Below are positions 1 to 8,971 of a stretch of DNA of 64,000 bases, one piece after another. The translations under genes and the position numbers were made by a program. Numbering within the stretch: the stretch's first letter is position 1; each line of letters starts with the position of its first letter. The notes beneath the pieces are model-generated. The model was not told the DNA's origin and made no database searches. It saw only the letters and a program-made list of their open reading frames with translations. The stretch lies in the NCBI RefSeq assembly GCF_048269205.1, contig NZ_JBLXJC010000001.1:496001-560000 (forward strand), read 5' to 3'. The stretch comes from Emcibacter sp048269205 (GTDB lineage: Bacteria; Pseudomonadota; Alphaproteobacteria; Sphingomonadales; Emcibacteraceae).

Positions 1-934
1 GGACAGCGCCCTGATCCGCGGCCTGATTGTCGGCAGTTTGCGCCGGGCGCTGGAAGGGGCCGGACACCGGTCGTCCAGCACAGTGGCTGACCAGGCTCTG
101 GGCGCCATGCGGCCTGAACTTTCCGAACCCGCATTGAAACCCCATAGCGGCATGTATCAGGGAAATTATGGTCGTTACCGCTCAACACCTTCCTATCCTT
201 CCGGATTTGCCGACCAGGCGTCGGAGTTCCAGCGTCCTCTGGACCAGGGCAGGCAGTATGGTCTTGGAGAGCAGGAAGAGCAGCCTTTCGCCCCGCCGGT
301 GGGCCGTCATGAGGCGGAGCAGGCACCTTCTGCAAATCAGCCGGACCTGACCAAATATCCCCTGGGGGCCGCCCGGGGACAGCTCCATGAAACCTATATC
401 ATCGCCCAGACGGAAAGCGGCATCGTACTGGTGGACCAGCATGCCGCCCATGAACGGCTGGTTTACGAGCGAATGAAAAAGAATATGGCCGAAACCGGCG
501 TACCGCGCCAGACCCTGCTGCTGCCGGAGGTGGTGGAGATCGACCAGGGCGCCGCCGACCGTCTTGCGGCACGAACGGAAGAGCTTTCCGAGCTTGGTCT
601 GGTGCTGGAAGCCTTCGGCGAGGGGGCCGTAGTGGTTCGGGAGGCACCTGCCTTGCTGGGCGATACGGACATCAAGGGGCTGGTGCGCGATCTTGCCGAC
701 GAGCTTGCCGAACTGGACGAAGCGCTGTCTCTGAAAGAGCGGCTGGAGGAGGTTTGCTCCACCATGGCCTGTCACGGCAGTGTGCGGGCTGGAAGGCGTT
801 TGACGACCGAGGAAATGAATGCCCTGCTCCGGGAGATGGAGGCTACCCCCCATTCCGGCCAGTGCAATCATGGTCGCCCTACCTATGTGGAACTGAAACT
901 GTCCGATGTGGAGAGACTGTTCGGCCGCCGCTAA
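1..934 (+). CDS. mutL: DNA mismatch repair protein MutL, C-terminal part (5' end outside window)
   Basis: The reading frame is open from base 2, so the gene enters from the left and only about 310 C-terminal residues are present: the end of the linker and the C-terminal dimerisation/endonuclease domain. The metal-binding motif DQHA(X)2E(X)4E appears as DQHAAHERLVYE (bases 434-469). Downstream are ACHGS, CNHGRPT and a C-terminal FGRR, corresponding to the other conserved endonuclease motifs. The family rule is that MutL with this motif nicks DNA itself in bacteria lacking MutH. The ATPase domain is not visible. The stop overlaps a convergent small ORF by four bases. Confidence 0.95.
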   Translation, partial: DSALIRGLIVGSLRRALEGAGHRSSSTVADQALGAMRPELSEPALKPHSGMYQGNYGRYRSTPSYPSGFADQASEFQRPLDQGRQYGLGEQEEQPFAPPVGRHEAEQAPSANQPDLTKYPLGAARGQLHETYIIAQTESGIVLVDQHAAHERLVYERMKKNMAETGVPRQTLLLPEVVEIDQGAADRLAARTEELSELGLVLEAFGEGAVVVREAPALLGDTDIKGLVRDLADELAELDEALSLKERLEEVCSTMACHGSVRAGRRLTTEEMNALLREMEATPHSGQCNHGRPTYVELKLSDVERLFGRR

Positions 935-1122
935 CTCTCGTCGCTAAAGGCAGTTTCCACTTCCGGGATTGCCCGCTCGAGCAATTCCACCACCGATGTC
1001 ATGTCGTCCTTCCTGGCTTCTTCAAGCAGATATTTCAGGCAGGCGATACTATCGTCCCGGTCACGCCGGACCATGGCCAGATACACTTCCAGATCAAATT
1101 CTGCATTTTCCCCCTCAGGCAT
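931..1122 (-). CDS. Small acidic hypothetical protein (63 aa)
   Basis: A 63-residue acidic ORF (MPEGENAEFDLEV...) that looks mostly helical, rich in Asp, Glu and Arg, with no membrane segment or known motif. I chose the ATG at 1122 because the longer reading starts at a TTG at 1137 inside a palindrome. No clear Shine-Dalgarno is visible. It lies downstream of rsmD on the same strand with about 40 bp between, and converges on mutL. It could be a genuine small gene or a chance ORF. I do not recognise a family. Confidence 0.5.
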   Translation of the reverse strand: MPEGENAEFDLEVYLAMVRRDRDDSIACLKYLLEEARKDDMTSVVELLERAIPEVETAFSDES

Positions 1123-1131
1123 GCAGAAATT

Positions 1132-1150
1132 ATACAACTATAAGTTGTAT
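1132..1150. promoter_or_regulatory. Perfect 8-3-8 palindrome upstream of the 63-aa ORF
   Basis: ATACAACT and AGTTGTAT are separated by ATA, in the short gap between rsmD and the small ORF. On the minus strand a TATAAT hexamer sits at its downstream edge, so it could be an operator overlapping a promoter. The stem is too AT-rich to be a convincing terminator. The function is inferred. Confidence 0.35.
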
Positions 1151-1161
1151 TTATAAATAAT

Positions 1162-1713
1162 CTATTTGTCGTATTTCAGGATGGTGATCCTGCTATCGCC
1201 ATAGGTTCGGAAGGTGAGCTCCTCAAGCCTGTCCGGGAAGTCCGGTTCTTCATCATGTGCGCATTCGGCGACCACCAGGCAGCCGTCCGCCAATGCTTTT
1301 TTAGAGAGCAGATTGTCGAGGGCCGGCCGGAGGAGATTCTTGTGATAGGGCGGATCAAGGAAGACCAGGCCGTAGGGTATCTCGGGGGCGGGCAGGCGGA
1401 TGGCGTCCATGCCGATACAGAGGCATTGTTCCTCTGCCTTGAGGAGCGTGATATTCTCTTTTACCAGCGTGAAAGACCGTCGGTCCTTGTCGGCGAAAGT
1501 CACATGGACTGCACCGCGGGACAGGGCCTCCAGTCCCAAAGCGCCGGTACCGGCAAAGGCGTCCAACACATGAAGCCCATTGAATTCGAGCCCGAGGCTG
1601 TTCTGCAGCAGGTTAAACAGTGTCTCCCGCATCCGGTCTGTGGTTGGCCGGATATGCTGGCCTGAAGGAGCCTTCAGCCTGCGGCCGCGGTATGTTCCGG
1701 CAATCAGCCTCAT
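1162..1713 (-). CDS. rsmD: 16S rRNA (guanine(966)-N(2))-methyltransferase RsmD
   Basis: A 183-residue Rossmann-fold methyltransferase of the usual RsmD length. It opens with MRLIAGTYRGRRL, typical of the family. The SAM-binding motif is DAFAGTGALGLEALSRG near residues 50-67, and the catalytic N-6-type motif is LDPPY near residue 119. The enzyme methylates G966 of 16S rRNA in the 30S subunit. It starts inside the last codons of the upstream pseudouridine synthase gene (4-bp ATGA overlap), so the two are co-transcribed and probably translationally coupled, giving an rRNA-modification operon. Confidence 0.95.
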   Translation of the reverse strand: MRLIAGTYRGRRLKAPSGQHIRPTTDRMRETLFNLLQNSLGLEFNGLHVLDAFAGTGALGLEALSRGAVHVTFADKDRRSFTLVKENITLLKAEEQCLCIGMDAIRLPAPEIPYGLVFLDPPYHKNLLRPALDNLLSKKALADGCLVVAECAHDEEPDFPDRLEELTFRTYGDSRITILKYDK

Positions 1714-2732
1714 TTTTTCCGGGGAGTTCTGGTGGGGGCTGGTTTGCGCTGGGCACCGCTGCTCTGCTTCCCGGCAGCTCTGGTTGCAGATTTACGTTCG
1801 ATCCTCTTTGCCAGGGAAGCGTCCGCCGCGGCCTTTTGGCGCTGCTTGCTATCCCGGCGCGGGTTCGCCCGGCCACCTGTTTTGGGCTTTGCCCTGGCCC
1901 AGCCTGTCTTTTGTTTCGGTTTGGGGGCCGGTTTTTTCTCCTCGGCCACTTCCACTCCACGAGCCACAAAGAAGGGGCGGCAGAGCTGATGCAGGGCGTC
2001 TTTTTCGACCTCGACCACGGCGCCCCGTTCAAGCTTGCCCAGGTCGAAGGGGCCATAGCTGAGCCGGATCAGGCGGGTAACCTGCAGGCCGACATATTCC
2101 AGAAGTTTGCGCACTTCCCGGTTCTTGCCTTCGCGGATACCGACGGTGAGCCAGAGATTGGACTTTTCCTGTTCACCCAGCTCAACTTCCACTTCCCGGT
2201 AGACCACACCGTCAATGGTCACGCCTTCCTTGATTTCCTCCAGTTTCCTTTTCGAGGGTCGGCCATGGGCGCGGACTTTGTAGCTGCGCAGCCAGCCGGT
2301 GGCTGGCAGCTCCATCCAGCGGCTCAGTTCTCCGTCGTTGGTCAGCAGGATCAGGCCTTCCGTATTGAGATCAAGCCGGCCCACGGAAATCACCCTCGGC
2401 AGGTGGGCGGGCAGAGCCTCGAAAATGGTGGGGCGTCCTTCCGGATCGTGGTAGCTGGTCACCCGTCCTGGCGGTTTGTGATACAGCCACAGGCGCGCCG
2501 GTTCCGGCTCCTTTACCTTCATGCCGTCAACGGTAATGCCCTCGGTGGAGGTGATCAGCGTCGCCGGGGTGGTGATGACCCGGCCGTGCTGTTTGACCAT
2601 GCCGGCTTCGATCATGCGCTCCACGGCGCGGCGGGAGCCGACACCGGCCCGGGCCAGCAGCTTGGCAATTCGTTCTCCCTTTGAAGTTTCCTGGGGAGTA
2701 TCTTCAGTTTTCTCTTCGGTCATATCCGTCAT
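1710..2732 (-). CDS. rluB: 23S rRNA pseudouridine synthase, RluB/RsuA family
   Basis: About 340 residues. An N-terminal S4 RNA-binding domain (GERIAKLLARAGVGSRR...) is followed by the RsuA/RluB catalytic domain with the signature GRLDLNTEGLILLTNDGEL; the Asp of GRLD is the catalytic residue. It isomerises a uridine in rRNA, probably 23S position 2605 by family membership. The last 85-90 residues are a low-complexity Lys/Arg/Ala/Pro tail. Starts at 2753, 2732 or 2723 are possible and none has a good Shine-Dalgarno; I used 2732. It overlaps rsmD and is divergent from tadA. RluB versus RluE/RsuA cannot be settled by eye. Confidence 0.88.
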   Translation of the reverse strand: MTDMTEEKTEDTPQETSKGERIAKLLARAGVGSRRAVERMIEAGMVKQHGRVITTPATLITSTEGITVDGMKVKEPEPARLWLYHKPPGRVTSYHDPEGRPTIFEALPAHLPRVISVGRLDLNTEGLILLTNDGELSRWMELPATGWLRSYKVRAHGRPSKRKLEEIKEGVTIDGVVYREVEVELGEQEKSNLWLTVGIREGKNREVRKLLEYVGLQVTRLIRLSYGPFDLGKLERGAVVEVEKDALHQLCRPFFVARGVEVAEEKKPAPKPKQKTGWARAKPKTGGRANPRRDSKQRQKAAADASLAKRIERKSATRAAGKQSSGAQRKPAPTRTPRKK

Positions 2733-2820
2733 CCGTAAACAAGCGCGCACCATAGACCTGTTGTGGAAAAAATCAATGTAATCCTTCGTTATGGCCCGCT
2801 TTCGGCTTGACCTTTATAGC

Positions 2821-3294
2821 ATGAAAACGCACTCTGCCCCCATGATGTTGTCACCCCATATGAAGCGGGCGCTGGAGCTTGCCGCCAAAGCTGCCGATCA
2901 GGGCGAGGTCCCGGTCGGTGCCGTCATCGTGCATGGCCCGACGGACCGGCTGCTTGCGGAAGCTCATAACCGGGTACTGCTGGACAAGGATCCGTCTGCC
3001 CATGCGGAGTTGCTTGCCATCCGGCAGGCCTGCCGCACCCTCGACAGTGAACGGCTCGTCGACTGTGACCTCTATGTGACCCTGGAGCCCTGCCCCATGT
3101 GCGCCCAGGCGATCAGCTTTGCCCGCATACGACGGCTGTATTACGGGGCGGAAGATCCCAAAGGCGGCGGGGTCGAACACGGCCCCAGAATATTTGCCTC
3201 TTCAAGCTGCCATCACCGGCCGGAAGTTTACGGCGGCCCCGGCGGCGAACAGGCGGGCGCCCTGCTCAGGGAATTCTTCCGTACCCGACGCTGA
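2821..3294 (+). CDS. tadA: tRNA adenosine(34) deaminase TadA
   Basis: A cytidine-deaminase-fold enzyme that converts A34 to inosine in tRNA-Arg(ACG). The zinc site shows HAELLAIRQA (His ligand and catalytic Glu) and PCPMCAQA (two Cys ligands); GEVPVGAVIV is the usual N-terminal strand. In-frame ATGs exist at 2791, 2821 and 2842. The conserved domain begins near MKRALELAAKAA, so the first is probably too long; none has a clear ribosome site. At about 157 residues it is of family length. Transcribed divergently from rluB. Confidence 0.93.
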   Translation: MKTHSAPMMLSPHMKRALELAAKAADQGEVPVGAVIVHGPTDRLLAEAHNRVLLDKDPSAHAELLAIRQACRTLDSERLVDCDLYVTLEPCPMCAQAISFARIRRLYYGAEDPKGGGVEHGPRIFASSSCHHRPEVYGGPGGEQAGALLREFFRTRR

Positions 3295-3335
3295 AGTCCT
3301 TTTGCATTTTGCCTGAAAGCGGTTAAACTCATGAC

Positions 3336-4646
3336 ATGGAAGCGATAATAGCCAGAAGCCGGGATCTCGCCCGGCAGTTAATGGAATGGGTGCAGGGGGA
3401 TGTCCTGACCTATGAAAGCCTTGCGCAACTGGCCACTGTTTTTGTCATGCTGTTGATCAGCTCGGGCATTGTTTTCTGGCTCAAGCCGGCAATCAAAAAA
3501 CTTTGGGGTGAAACATCCACTTTCCAGAAACTTGAAGGCCTTTATCTCAATCCCCTTTATTTGCCGGTGATCTGGCTGATTTTCCTGCAGATTGCCCAGA
3601 CAATCATGGAGGCCCAGCTGACGCCGACGGGGGTTATGCGGGTGGCCATCAGCCTTCTTTCCGCCTGGATACTGATCCGCCTTGCGACAAACCTTATCAA
3701 AACGCGGGAAATTGCGCGGCTGGTGAGGATATTCGTCTGGATTCTGGTGGCGCTCAATATCGTTGGCTGGCTTGATCCGGTCATGGCGATGATGGACCAG
3801 ACCCGCTTTGCCCTGGGGGAGGCGGAAATCAGTGTCCTTGGCTTCATTGTCGGCATTCTGACCCTTCTGATCCTGGTCTGGGTGGGGAACCTGCTGGCCA
3901 ACCTGATGGAAAACTGGCTCAGGCGCGTGCCGACGGTTACCCCCTCGGCCCGGGTGCTGCTGGGCAAGGTCTCGCGCATTTTGCTGGTCACGCTGGCTTT
4001 CCTGATTGCCCTGTCCAGTGTGGGGATTGACCTCACGGCGCTGGCCGTCTTTGGTGGCGCCATCGGTGTCGGGCTTGGTTTCGGCCTGCAGAAGGTGGTC
4101 TCCAACTTTATTTCCGGGGTTATCCTGCTGCTGGATCGCTCCATCAAGCCGGGGGATGTGATTGAGGTATCAGGCACTTACGGGCGCATCGACAAGCTTG
4201 CGGCCCGCTATACCTCGGTGATTTCCCGGGACGGACGTGAACATCTGGTCCCGAACGAGGACATGATCACCCAGCCGGTGATCAACTGGACCTACACCAA
4301 TTCCGAGGTCCGCCGTCATTTGCCGGTGGGGATTTCCTACGGCTCCAATCTGGACCGGGCTATTGAAATCCTGCTTGAGGCGGCTGATGAAACGCCGCGG
4401 GTGCTGAAGGCCCCGGCGCCACGGGTGCTGATCAAGGGTTTCGGGGATAGCTCCATCGATCTGGAGCTGCGCGCCTGGATCGCCGACAGCGAACATGGGG
4501 TCACCAATGTGGCCAGTGACGTCTATTACCTGATCTGGAAGAAGTTCCAGGAAGACGACAGCGTCGAAATGCCGTTCCCGCAACGGGATGTGCATATTGT
4601 CTCGGACGTGCGTATGAAGGATATGAAGGACCGTCCGGAGAGCTGA
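3336..4646 (+). CDS. Mechanosensitive ion channel, MscS family
   Basis: A 436-residue inner-membrane protein with about five or six hydrophobic segments before the MscS core. The pore-lining helix is recognisable as VFGGAIGVGLGFGLQKVVSN, followed by the beta domain start (SIKPGDVIEV), as in all MscS channels. A soluble C-terminal alpha/beta domain follows. The role is tension-gated release of solutes on hypo-osmotic shock. It has more N-terminal membrane helices than E. coli MscS. It stands alone, 40 bp after tadA and convergent with a small coiled-coil gene. Confidence 0.92.
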   Translation: MEAIIARSRDLARQLMEWVQGDVLTYESLAQLATVFVMLLISSGIVFWLKPAIKKLWGETSTFQKLEGLYLNPLYLPVIWLIFLQIAQTIMEAQLTPTGVMRVAISLLSAWILIRLATNLIKTREIARLVRIFVWILVALNIVGWLDPVMAMMDQTRFALGEAEISVLGFIVGILTLLILVWVGNLLANLMENWLRRVPTVTPSARVLLGKVSRILLVTLAFLIALSSVGIDLTALAVFGGAIGVGLGFGLQKVVSNFISGVILLLDRSIKPGDVIEVSGTYGRIDKLAARYTSVISRDGREHLVPNEDMITQPVINWTYTNSEVRRHLPVGISYGSNLDRAIEILLEAADETPRVLKAPAPRVLIKGFGDSSIDLELRAWIADSEHGVTNVASDVYYLIWKKFQEDDSVEMPFPQRDVHIVSDVRMKDMKDRPES

Positions 4647-4874
4647 TTACCTTTTCTTCATCTCCTGGAACAGGGCGGTGAGGAAGGTTTTCAGGTTGCC
4701 GAGCCGGTGTTCGGCTTCGTCCATATGTTCTTCCAGATGCTCCACTTCCTCATGCTGGGAACGGAGCTCGCGCGCCTCAAGCTCTTCCTTCATCAGGACG
4801 AGCATTTCTTCCGTGTCCGCGATCAGTTTTTTCAGCTTTTTATTGGAAAGTTGTGAAAGATCTTTTTCTGCCAT
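4647..4874 (-). CDS. Small charged coiled-coil protein (75 aa)
   Basis: A 75-residue protein made almost entirely of Glu, Lys, Leu and His heptad-like repeats (ELEARELRSQHEEVEHLEEH), predicted as one long coiled coil. No signal or membrane segment. A good Shine-Dalgarno (GAGGAA) precedes the ATG at 4874. It lies just downstream of the Na/Pi cotransporter on the same strand, 10 bp away, so it is probably the second gene of that transcript. The function is unknown to me. Confidence 0.7.
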   Translation of the reverse strand: MAEKDLSQLSNKKLKKLIADTEEMLVLMKEELEARELRSQHEEVEHLEEHMDEAEHRLGNLKTFLTALFQEMKKR

Positions 4875-4884
4875 TTTTAATTCC

Positions 4885-6042
4885 TCAACTGAATGCTCTG
4901 TAAAGAAGAACCATAAGCCCGGGGGCTACAAAAAACACGCCAAGCAGATAGACTATGGCATAAATTTTATTCTCTGTGGAGACCCTGCCTAGCCACATGG
5001 CGCCGGCCATGGGAAGCTGTCTCAGCGGTTTGATGCCGAAAATCAGCAAGACGGCGGCAATGTTAAAACAGAGATGCACCATGGCCACCTGCAGCGCCAG
5101 TACGGCGGTCGGTCCGCTCACACCCGTCGCCGCCAGCAGGGCGGTGATGGTGGTGCCGATATTGGCGCCGAGCGTAAAAGGATAAATCTGTTTCAGCCGG
5201 AACACGCCGCTTCCCGCCAGCGGCACCATCAGGCTTGTGGTGGTGGAAGAAGACTGCACCAGTACGGTGACAATGGCGCCGGAGGTAATGCCGGTCAGCG
5301 GGCCCTTGCCGATGGCACCGTGCATGATCCGTTTGGCCCGTCCCACCATCAGCTTTTTCAAAAGCCTGCCGATCCAGGTGATGGAGATGAAGATGATGGC
5401 GACGCCAAAAATGATCAGGATGATACTGCCGACCTCGGCCGAGAGCATATGGGCGATATCCTTGAATTCATTGATGATCGGCTTGGTGGCCGGCTTGATG
5501 AAATTGAGCCCCTTGACGCTCATATCCTCGCCGCCGACAAGGTGGCCTGACAGCCAGCCGCCGATTTTGCCCAGAAAGCCGAACATGATTTCCAGGGGCA
5601 GGAAAATAATCACCGCCATGACATTGAAGAAATCATGCACCGTGGCGGCGGCAAAGGCCCGGCGGAATTCCTTTTTCTTGCGCACATGGCCCATGCTGAC
5701 GATGGTGTTGGTGATGGTGGTGCCGATATTGGCGCCCATGACCATGGGAATTGCCGTTTCCACCGGAAGGCCGCCGGCGACCAGCCCGACGATGATCGAG
5801 GTGACGGTGGAGGAAGACTGGATCATGGAGGTGGCAATCACCCCGATGATCAGGCCCATAAAGGGATTGGTGGCAAATTCAAAAAGCTCTTCTGCGTGCC
5901 CCTTGGTGGCGCCCTTGAAGCCGGAGCCGATCATGCCCACGGCACAGATCAACATATAAACCAGAAAGGCGACAAAGAACCATTGAATGATTGTCTGCCA
6001 GAGTTGTTTTTCCTGTTCCCCCGCCGCCGTTATATCGGTCAT
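4885..6042 (-). CDS. Na+/phosphate cotransporter family protein (NptA/PNaS type)
   Basis: A polytopic inner-membrane protein of about 385 residues with the two inverted QSSST repeats that define the Na/Pi cotransporter family: IQSSSTVTSIIVG and VQSSSTTTSLMVP, each preceded by a G-rich helix and followed by GANIGTTIT. The C-terminal PhoU-like regulatory domain found in some relatives is absent. I chose the ATG at 6042 because GAGGGG lies seven bases upstream; the ATG at 6066 has none. Sodium-driven phosphate transport is inferred from the family. Confidence 0.9.
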   Translation of the reverse strand: MTDITAAGEQEKQLWQTIIQWFFVAFLVYMLICAVGMIGSGFKGATKGHAEELFEFATNPFMGLIIGVIATSMIQSSSTVTSIIVGLVAGGLPVETAIPMVMGANIGTTITNTIVSMGHVRKKKEFRRAFAAATVHDFFNVMAVIIFLPLEIMFGFLGKIGGWLSGHLVGGEDMSVKGLNFIKPATKPIINEFKDIAHMLSAEVGSIILIIFGVAIIFISITWIGRLLKKLMVGRAKRIMHGAIGKGPLTGITSGAIVTVLVQSSSTTTSLMVPLAGSGVFRLKQIYPFTLGANIGTTITALLAATGVSGPTAVLALQVAMVHLCFNIAAVLLIFGIKPLRQLPMAGAMWLGRVSTENKIYAIVYLLGVFFVAPGLMVLLYRAFS

Positions 6043-6149
6043 GCCATCCCCTCGGATAAGAATCATCTAAATTGGGCGGCATGATTCCACGGGCGTCATA
6101 TTATTGCAACAAAACTGTCACAATTAATGGCGGCAGGAAGGTGTGTTGA

Positions 6150-7427
6150 TCAGGACTGTTCCCGCTCAATGGCGCGCCAGCCGATGTCACGGCGGCAGAA
6201 ACCGTTGTCCCAGTCGATTTTATCAAGGGCGATGTAGGCTTTTTTCTGCGCCTCGGTGATGCTTTCGCCTCGGGCCGTGACATTCAGGACACGCCCGCCG
6301 GTAGCGAGGATTTTACCATCCTGCTTTTTGGTACCGGCGTGGAAGATGACGACATCCTTGTCGGATCCTGCGGCTTTAAGGTTTTTGATTTCGGTATTTT
6401 TCTCGTAGGAGCCGGGATAGCCCTTGGCGGCCATAACCACAGTCAGGGCGTTGTCATCATGCCAGTCGAGATTTTCCTGATCCAGAGTGCCGCTGGCGGT
6501 GGCCATCAGCGCCGGCACGATGTCTGATTTCAGGCGCATCATCAGAACCTGACATTCCGGGTCGCCGAAGCGCACGTTATATTCAATCAGTTCCGGTCCC
6601 TTGTTGGTGATCATCAGTCCCGCATAGAGCACACCGGTAAAGGGATAGCCTTCTTCCTTCATACCGCGCACGGTCGGCAGGATAATTTCGTTGATGGTGC
6701 GTTCCACCAGGTCCGGGGTCATGACCGGGGCCGGGCTGTAAGCGCCCATGCCGCCGGTGTTCAGGCCGGTATCGCCGTCGCCCACTCGCTTGTGATCCTG
6801 GGCGGTGGCCAGCGGCAGGATATTTTCCCCGTCAGTCAGGACAAAGAAACTGGCTTCCTCACCGTCGAGGAATTCCTCGACCACCAGTTCCGCACCGGCG
6901 TCACCGAACTGGCCGCCGAAGATATCGTCCACGGCCTGGTGGGCTTCTTCAACGGACGTGGCAATGATCACGCCCTTGCCGGCGGCCAGGCCATCCGCCT
7001 TGACCACGATCGGGGCGCCCTTGTCGGAAATGAAGGCCTTGGCAGGGGCGGCCTCGGTAAAGCGGCCGTAGGCCGCCGTCGGGATATTATATTTGGCGCA
7101 CAGGTCTTTGGTGAATCCCTTGGAGCCCTCGAGCTGGGCCGCATCGGCAGTGGGGCCGAAGGCCGGGATTTCGGCAATCTGCAGGCTGTCTACAAGGCCC
7201 TCCACCAAGGGGGCTTCCGGGCCGACAACAACGAGTTCCACATCATTTTCATCGCAGAATGTGATCACCGCGCCGTGATCGGCAAGGTCCAGTTTCACCG
7301 GTTCTGCAATATCGTCCATGCCGCCGTTGCCGGGGGCGGTGAAGATTTTATCCACCAGCGGGGACTGGGCGATTTTCCAGGTCAGCGCATGTTCGCGGCC
7401 GCCTGAACCGATGATCAGAATATTCAT
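6150..7427 (-). CDS. purD: Phosphoribosylamine-glycine ligase (GAR synthetase)
   Basis: A 425-residue ATP-grasp enzyme for step two of purine synthesis: phosphoribosylamine + glycine + ATP to GAR. The N-terminal MNILIIGSGGREHAL and the PurD signature around RFGDPECQVLMMRL are clear. It is full length. Transcribed divergently from xseA, with 77 bp between the starts. No other purine gene is in the window. Confidence 0.97.
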   Translation of the reverse strand: MNILIIGSGGREHALTWKIAQSPLVDKIFTAPGNGGMDDIAEPVKLDLADHGAVITFCDENDVELVVVGPEAPLVEGLVDSLQIAEIPAFGPTADAAQLEGSKGFTKDLCAKYNIPTAAYGRFTEAAPAKAFISDKGAPIVVKADGLAAGKGVIIATSVEEAHQAVDDIFGGQFGDAGAELVVEEFLDGEEASFFVLTDGENILPLATAQDHKRVGDGDTGLNTGGMGAYSPAPVMTPDLVERTINEIILPTVRGMKEEGYPFTGVLYAGLMITNKGPELIEYNVRFGDPECQVLMMRLKSDIVPALMATASGTLDQENLDWHDDNALTVVMAAKGYPGSYEKNTEIKNLKAAGSDKDVVIFHAGTKKQDGKILATGGRVLNVTARGESITEAQKKAYIALDKIDWDNGFCRRDIGWRAIEREQS

Positions 7428-7504
7428 GCAGATTAATCCTGTTAAAAAAAATTTCCCTCTTGTACCATAAGCAAAACGATATTCAAGTAGAGCCCGTGGA
7501 GCAG

Positions 7505-8971
7505 ATGTCAGATTATCCCTATTCCTCCGAGCAGCAGTCCAGCAATGCCCCTGAATATTCCGTCACCGAGCTCAGTGTTTCGCTGAAGCGGTTTGTCGAG
7601 GAGAATTTCGGCTATGTGCGGGTGCGGGGTGAGATTAGCGGTTTCAAGCAGGCGGCTTCCGGCCATGTCTATCTCGCTCTCAAGGATGAAAAATCGGTTC
7701 TCGACGGCGTCATGTGGAAAGGTACGGCGGGACGTCTCAATTTCCGGCCCGAGGACGGGCTCGAAGTCATCTGCACCGGCAAGCTGACCACCTATCCCGG
7801 ACGTTCCAAATATCAGATCGTCATTGACCGCATGGAGCCTGCCGGCGCCGGCGCCCTGATGGCGCTTCTGGAGGAACGCAAGAAGAAACTGGCCGCCGAA
7901 GGCCTGTTTGAACCCTCCCGCAAGAAGCCGATTCCCTACCTGCCCGAGGTCATTGGTGTTGTGACGTCACCGACCGGGGCGGTGATCCGCGATATCCTGC
8001 ACAGGCTCCGCGACCGTTTTCCGCGCCGAGTGCTGGTCTGGCCGGTGCTGGTGCAGGGGGAAGGGGCGGCTGACCAGATCACCGAAGCCATCCGGGGATT
8101 TAACCAAATGCCCGAGGGCGGCGATCTGCCGCGCCCGGATGTGTTGATTGTGGCGCGTGGCGGCGGCAGCCTCGAAGACCTCTGGAGTTTCAACGAAGAA
8201 AATGTGGTGCGGGCCGCGGCGGAAAGCCGTATTCCGCTGATCAGTGCCGTCGGGCATGAAACCGACACCACCCTGATTGACTATGCCTCGGACCGGCGTG
8301 CGCCGACCCCGACGGCAGCGGCGGAAATGGCGGTACCGGTGCGTGCCGACCTGGTCTATACGGTAGAAGATCTTGTTGCCCGCCAGAACCGGGCCGTCCA
8401 GCGTCTGCTTGCCGAACGCCGCCAGCGGGTGGAGGGACTTGGCCGCGGTCTGCCCAAACCGCAGGATCTGTTGTCCCTCAGTCAGCAGAAGTTTGATGAT
8501 TTTAGCGAACGCTTGCCCCGGGCGCTGAAAAACCTGAGCGACCGCCAGCAGATGCGTCTGGAAACGGTCAGTCATCGCCTGCGCTCTGACATTCTGGTGC
8601 GCGACATCGGGCGACAGACTGACAGAACTGGCGATCTTGGCCAGCGTCTTGATCGGGCCGCCGGGCGACAGATCGATCAGCACCGCAGGGCTTTGGAAAG
8701 CTCAACCCGCTTGTTTGACAGCCTCAATTACAAGCGGGTGCTGGATCGCGGCTATGCGGTGATCCGCGGTGATGACGGCAAGGCGGTGACGGTGGCGGCC
8801 GATGTATCGGCCGGTAACCTGCTGGATATCGAGTTCCGGGACGGTCATGTGGCCGCCCGGGCCGAGGGCGATGGACCTCCCAAACTGTCATCGCCACAGA
8901 AAAAACAAAAACGTCCCGCAAAATCATCACCGAAATCTTCGAAAGATGACCGGCAGGAGAGTTTGTTCTAA
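7505..8971 (+). CDS. xseA: Exodeoxyribonuclease VII large subunit
   Basis: A 488-residue catalytic subunit of ExoVII, which degrades single-stranded DNA. The N-terminal OB-fold (FGYVRVRGEISGFKQ) and the catalytic core with VARGGGSLEDLWSFNEE and VGHETDTTL are present, followed by the long coiled-coil region and a Lys-rich tail. I prefer ATG 7505, which has GGAG just upstream, over the TTG at 7460. The stop overlaps the start of the next gene (TAATG), implying coupled translation. The small subunit XseB is not in the window. Confidence 0.95.
   Translation: MSDYPYSSEQQSSNAPEYSVTELSVSLKRFVEENFGYVRVRGEISGFKQAASGHVYLALKDEKSVLDGVMWKGTAGRLNFRPEDGLEVICTGKLTTYPGRSKYQIVIDRMEPAGAGALMALLEERKKKLAAEGLFEPSRKKPIPYLPEVIGVVTSPTGAVIRDILHRLRDRFPRRVLVWPVLVQGEGAADQITEAIRGFNQMPEGGDLPRPDVLIVARGGGSLEDLWSFNEENVVRAAAESRIPLISAVGHETDTTLIDYASDRRAPTPTAAAEMAVPVRADLVYTVEDLVARQNRAVQRLLAERRQRVEGLGRGLPKPQDLLSLSQQKFDDFSERLPRALKNLSDRQQMRLETVSHRLRSDILVRDIGRQTDRTGDLGQRLDRAAGRQIDQHRRALESSTRLFDSLNYKRVLDRGYAVIRGDDGKAVTVAADVSAGNLLDIEFRDGHVAARAEGDGPPKLSSPQKKQKRPAKSSPKSSKDDRQESLF

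Noticed and set aside
2..37. Start of mutL at the TTG at position 38
   Set aside because: The frame is open to the left edge with conserved-looking residues, so the gene is truncated by the window, not started there.
182..871. Long open frames opposite mutL, and similar ones opposite hppA, gap, tkt and gcvP
   Set aside because: High-GC codon usage leaves the antisense frame open. They lack start sites, known domains and regular composition.
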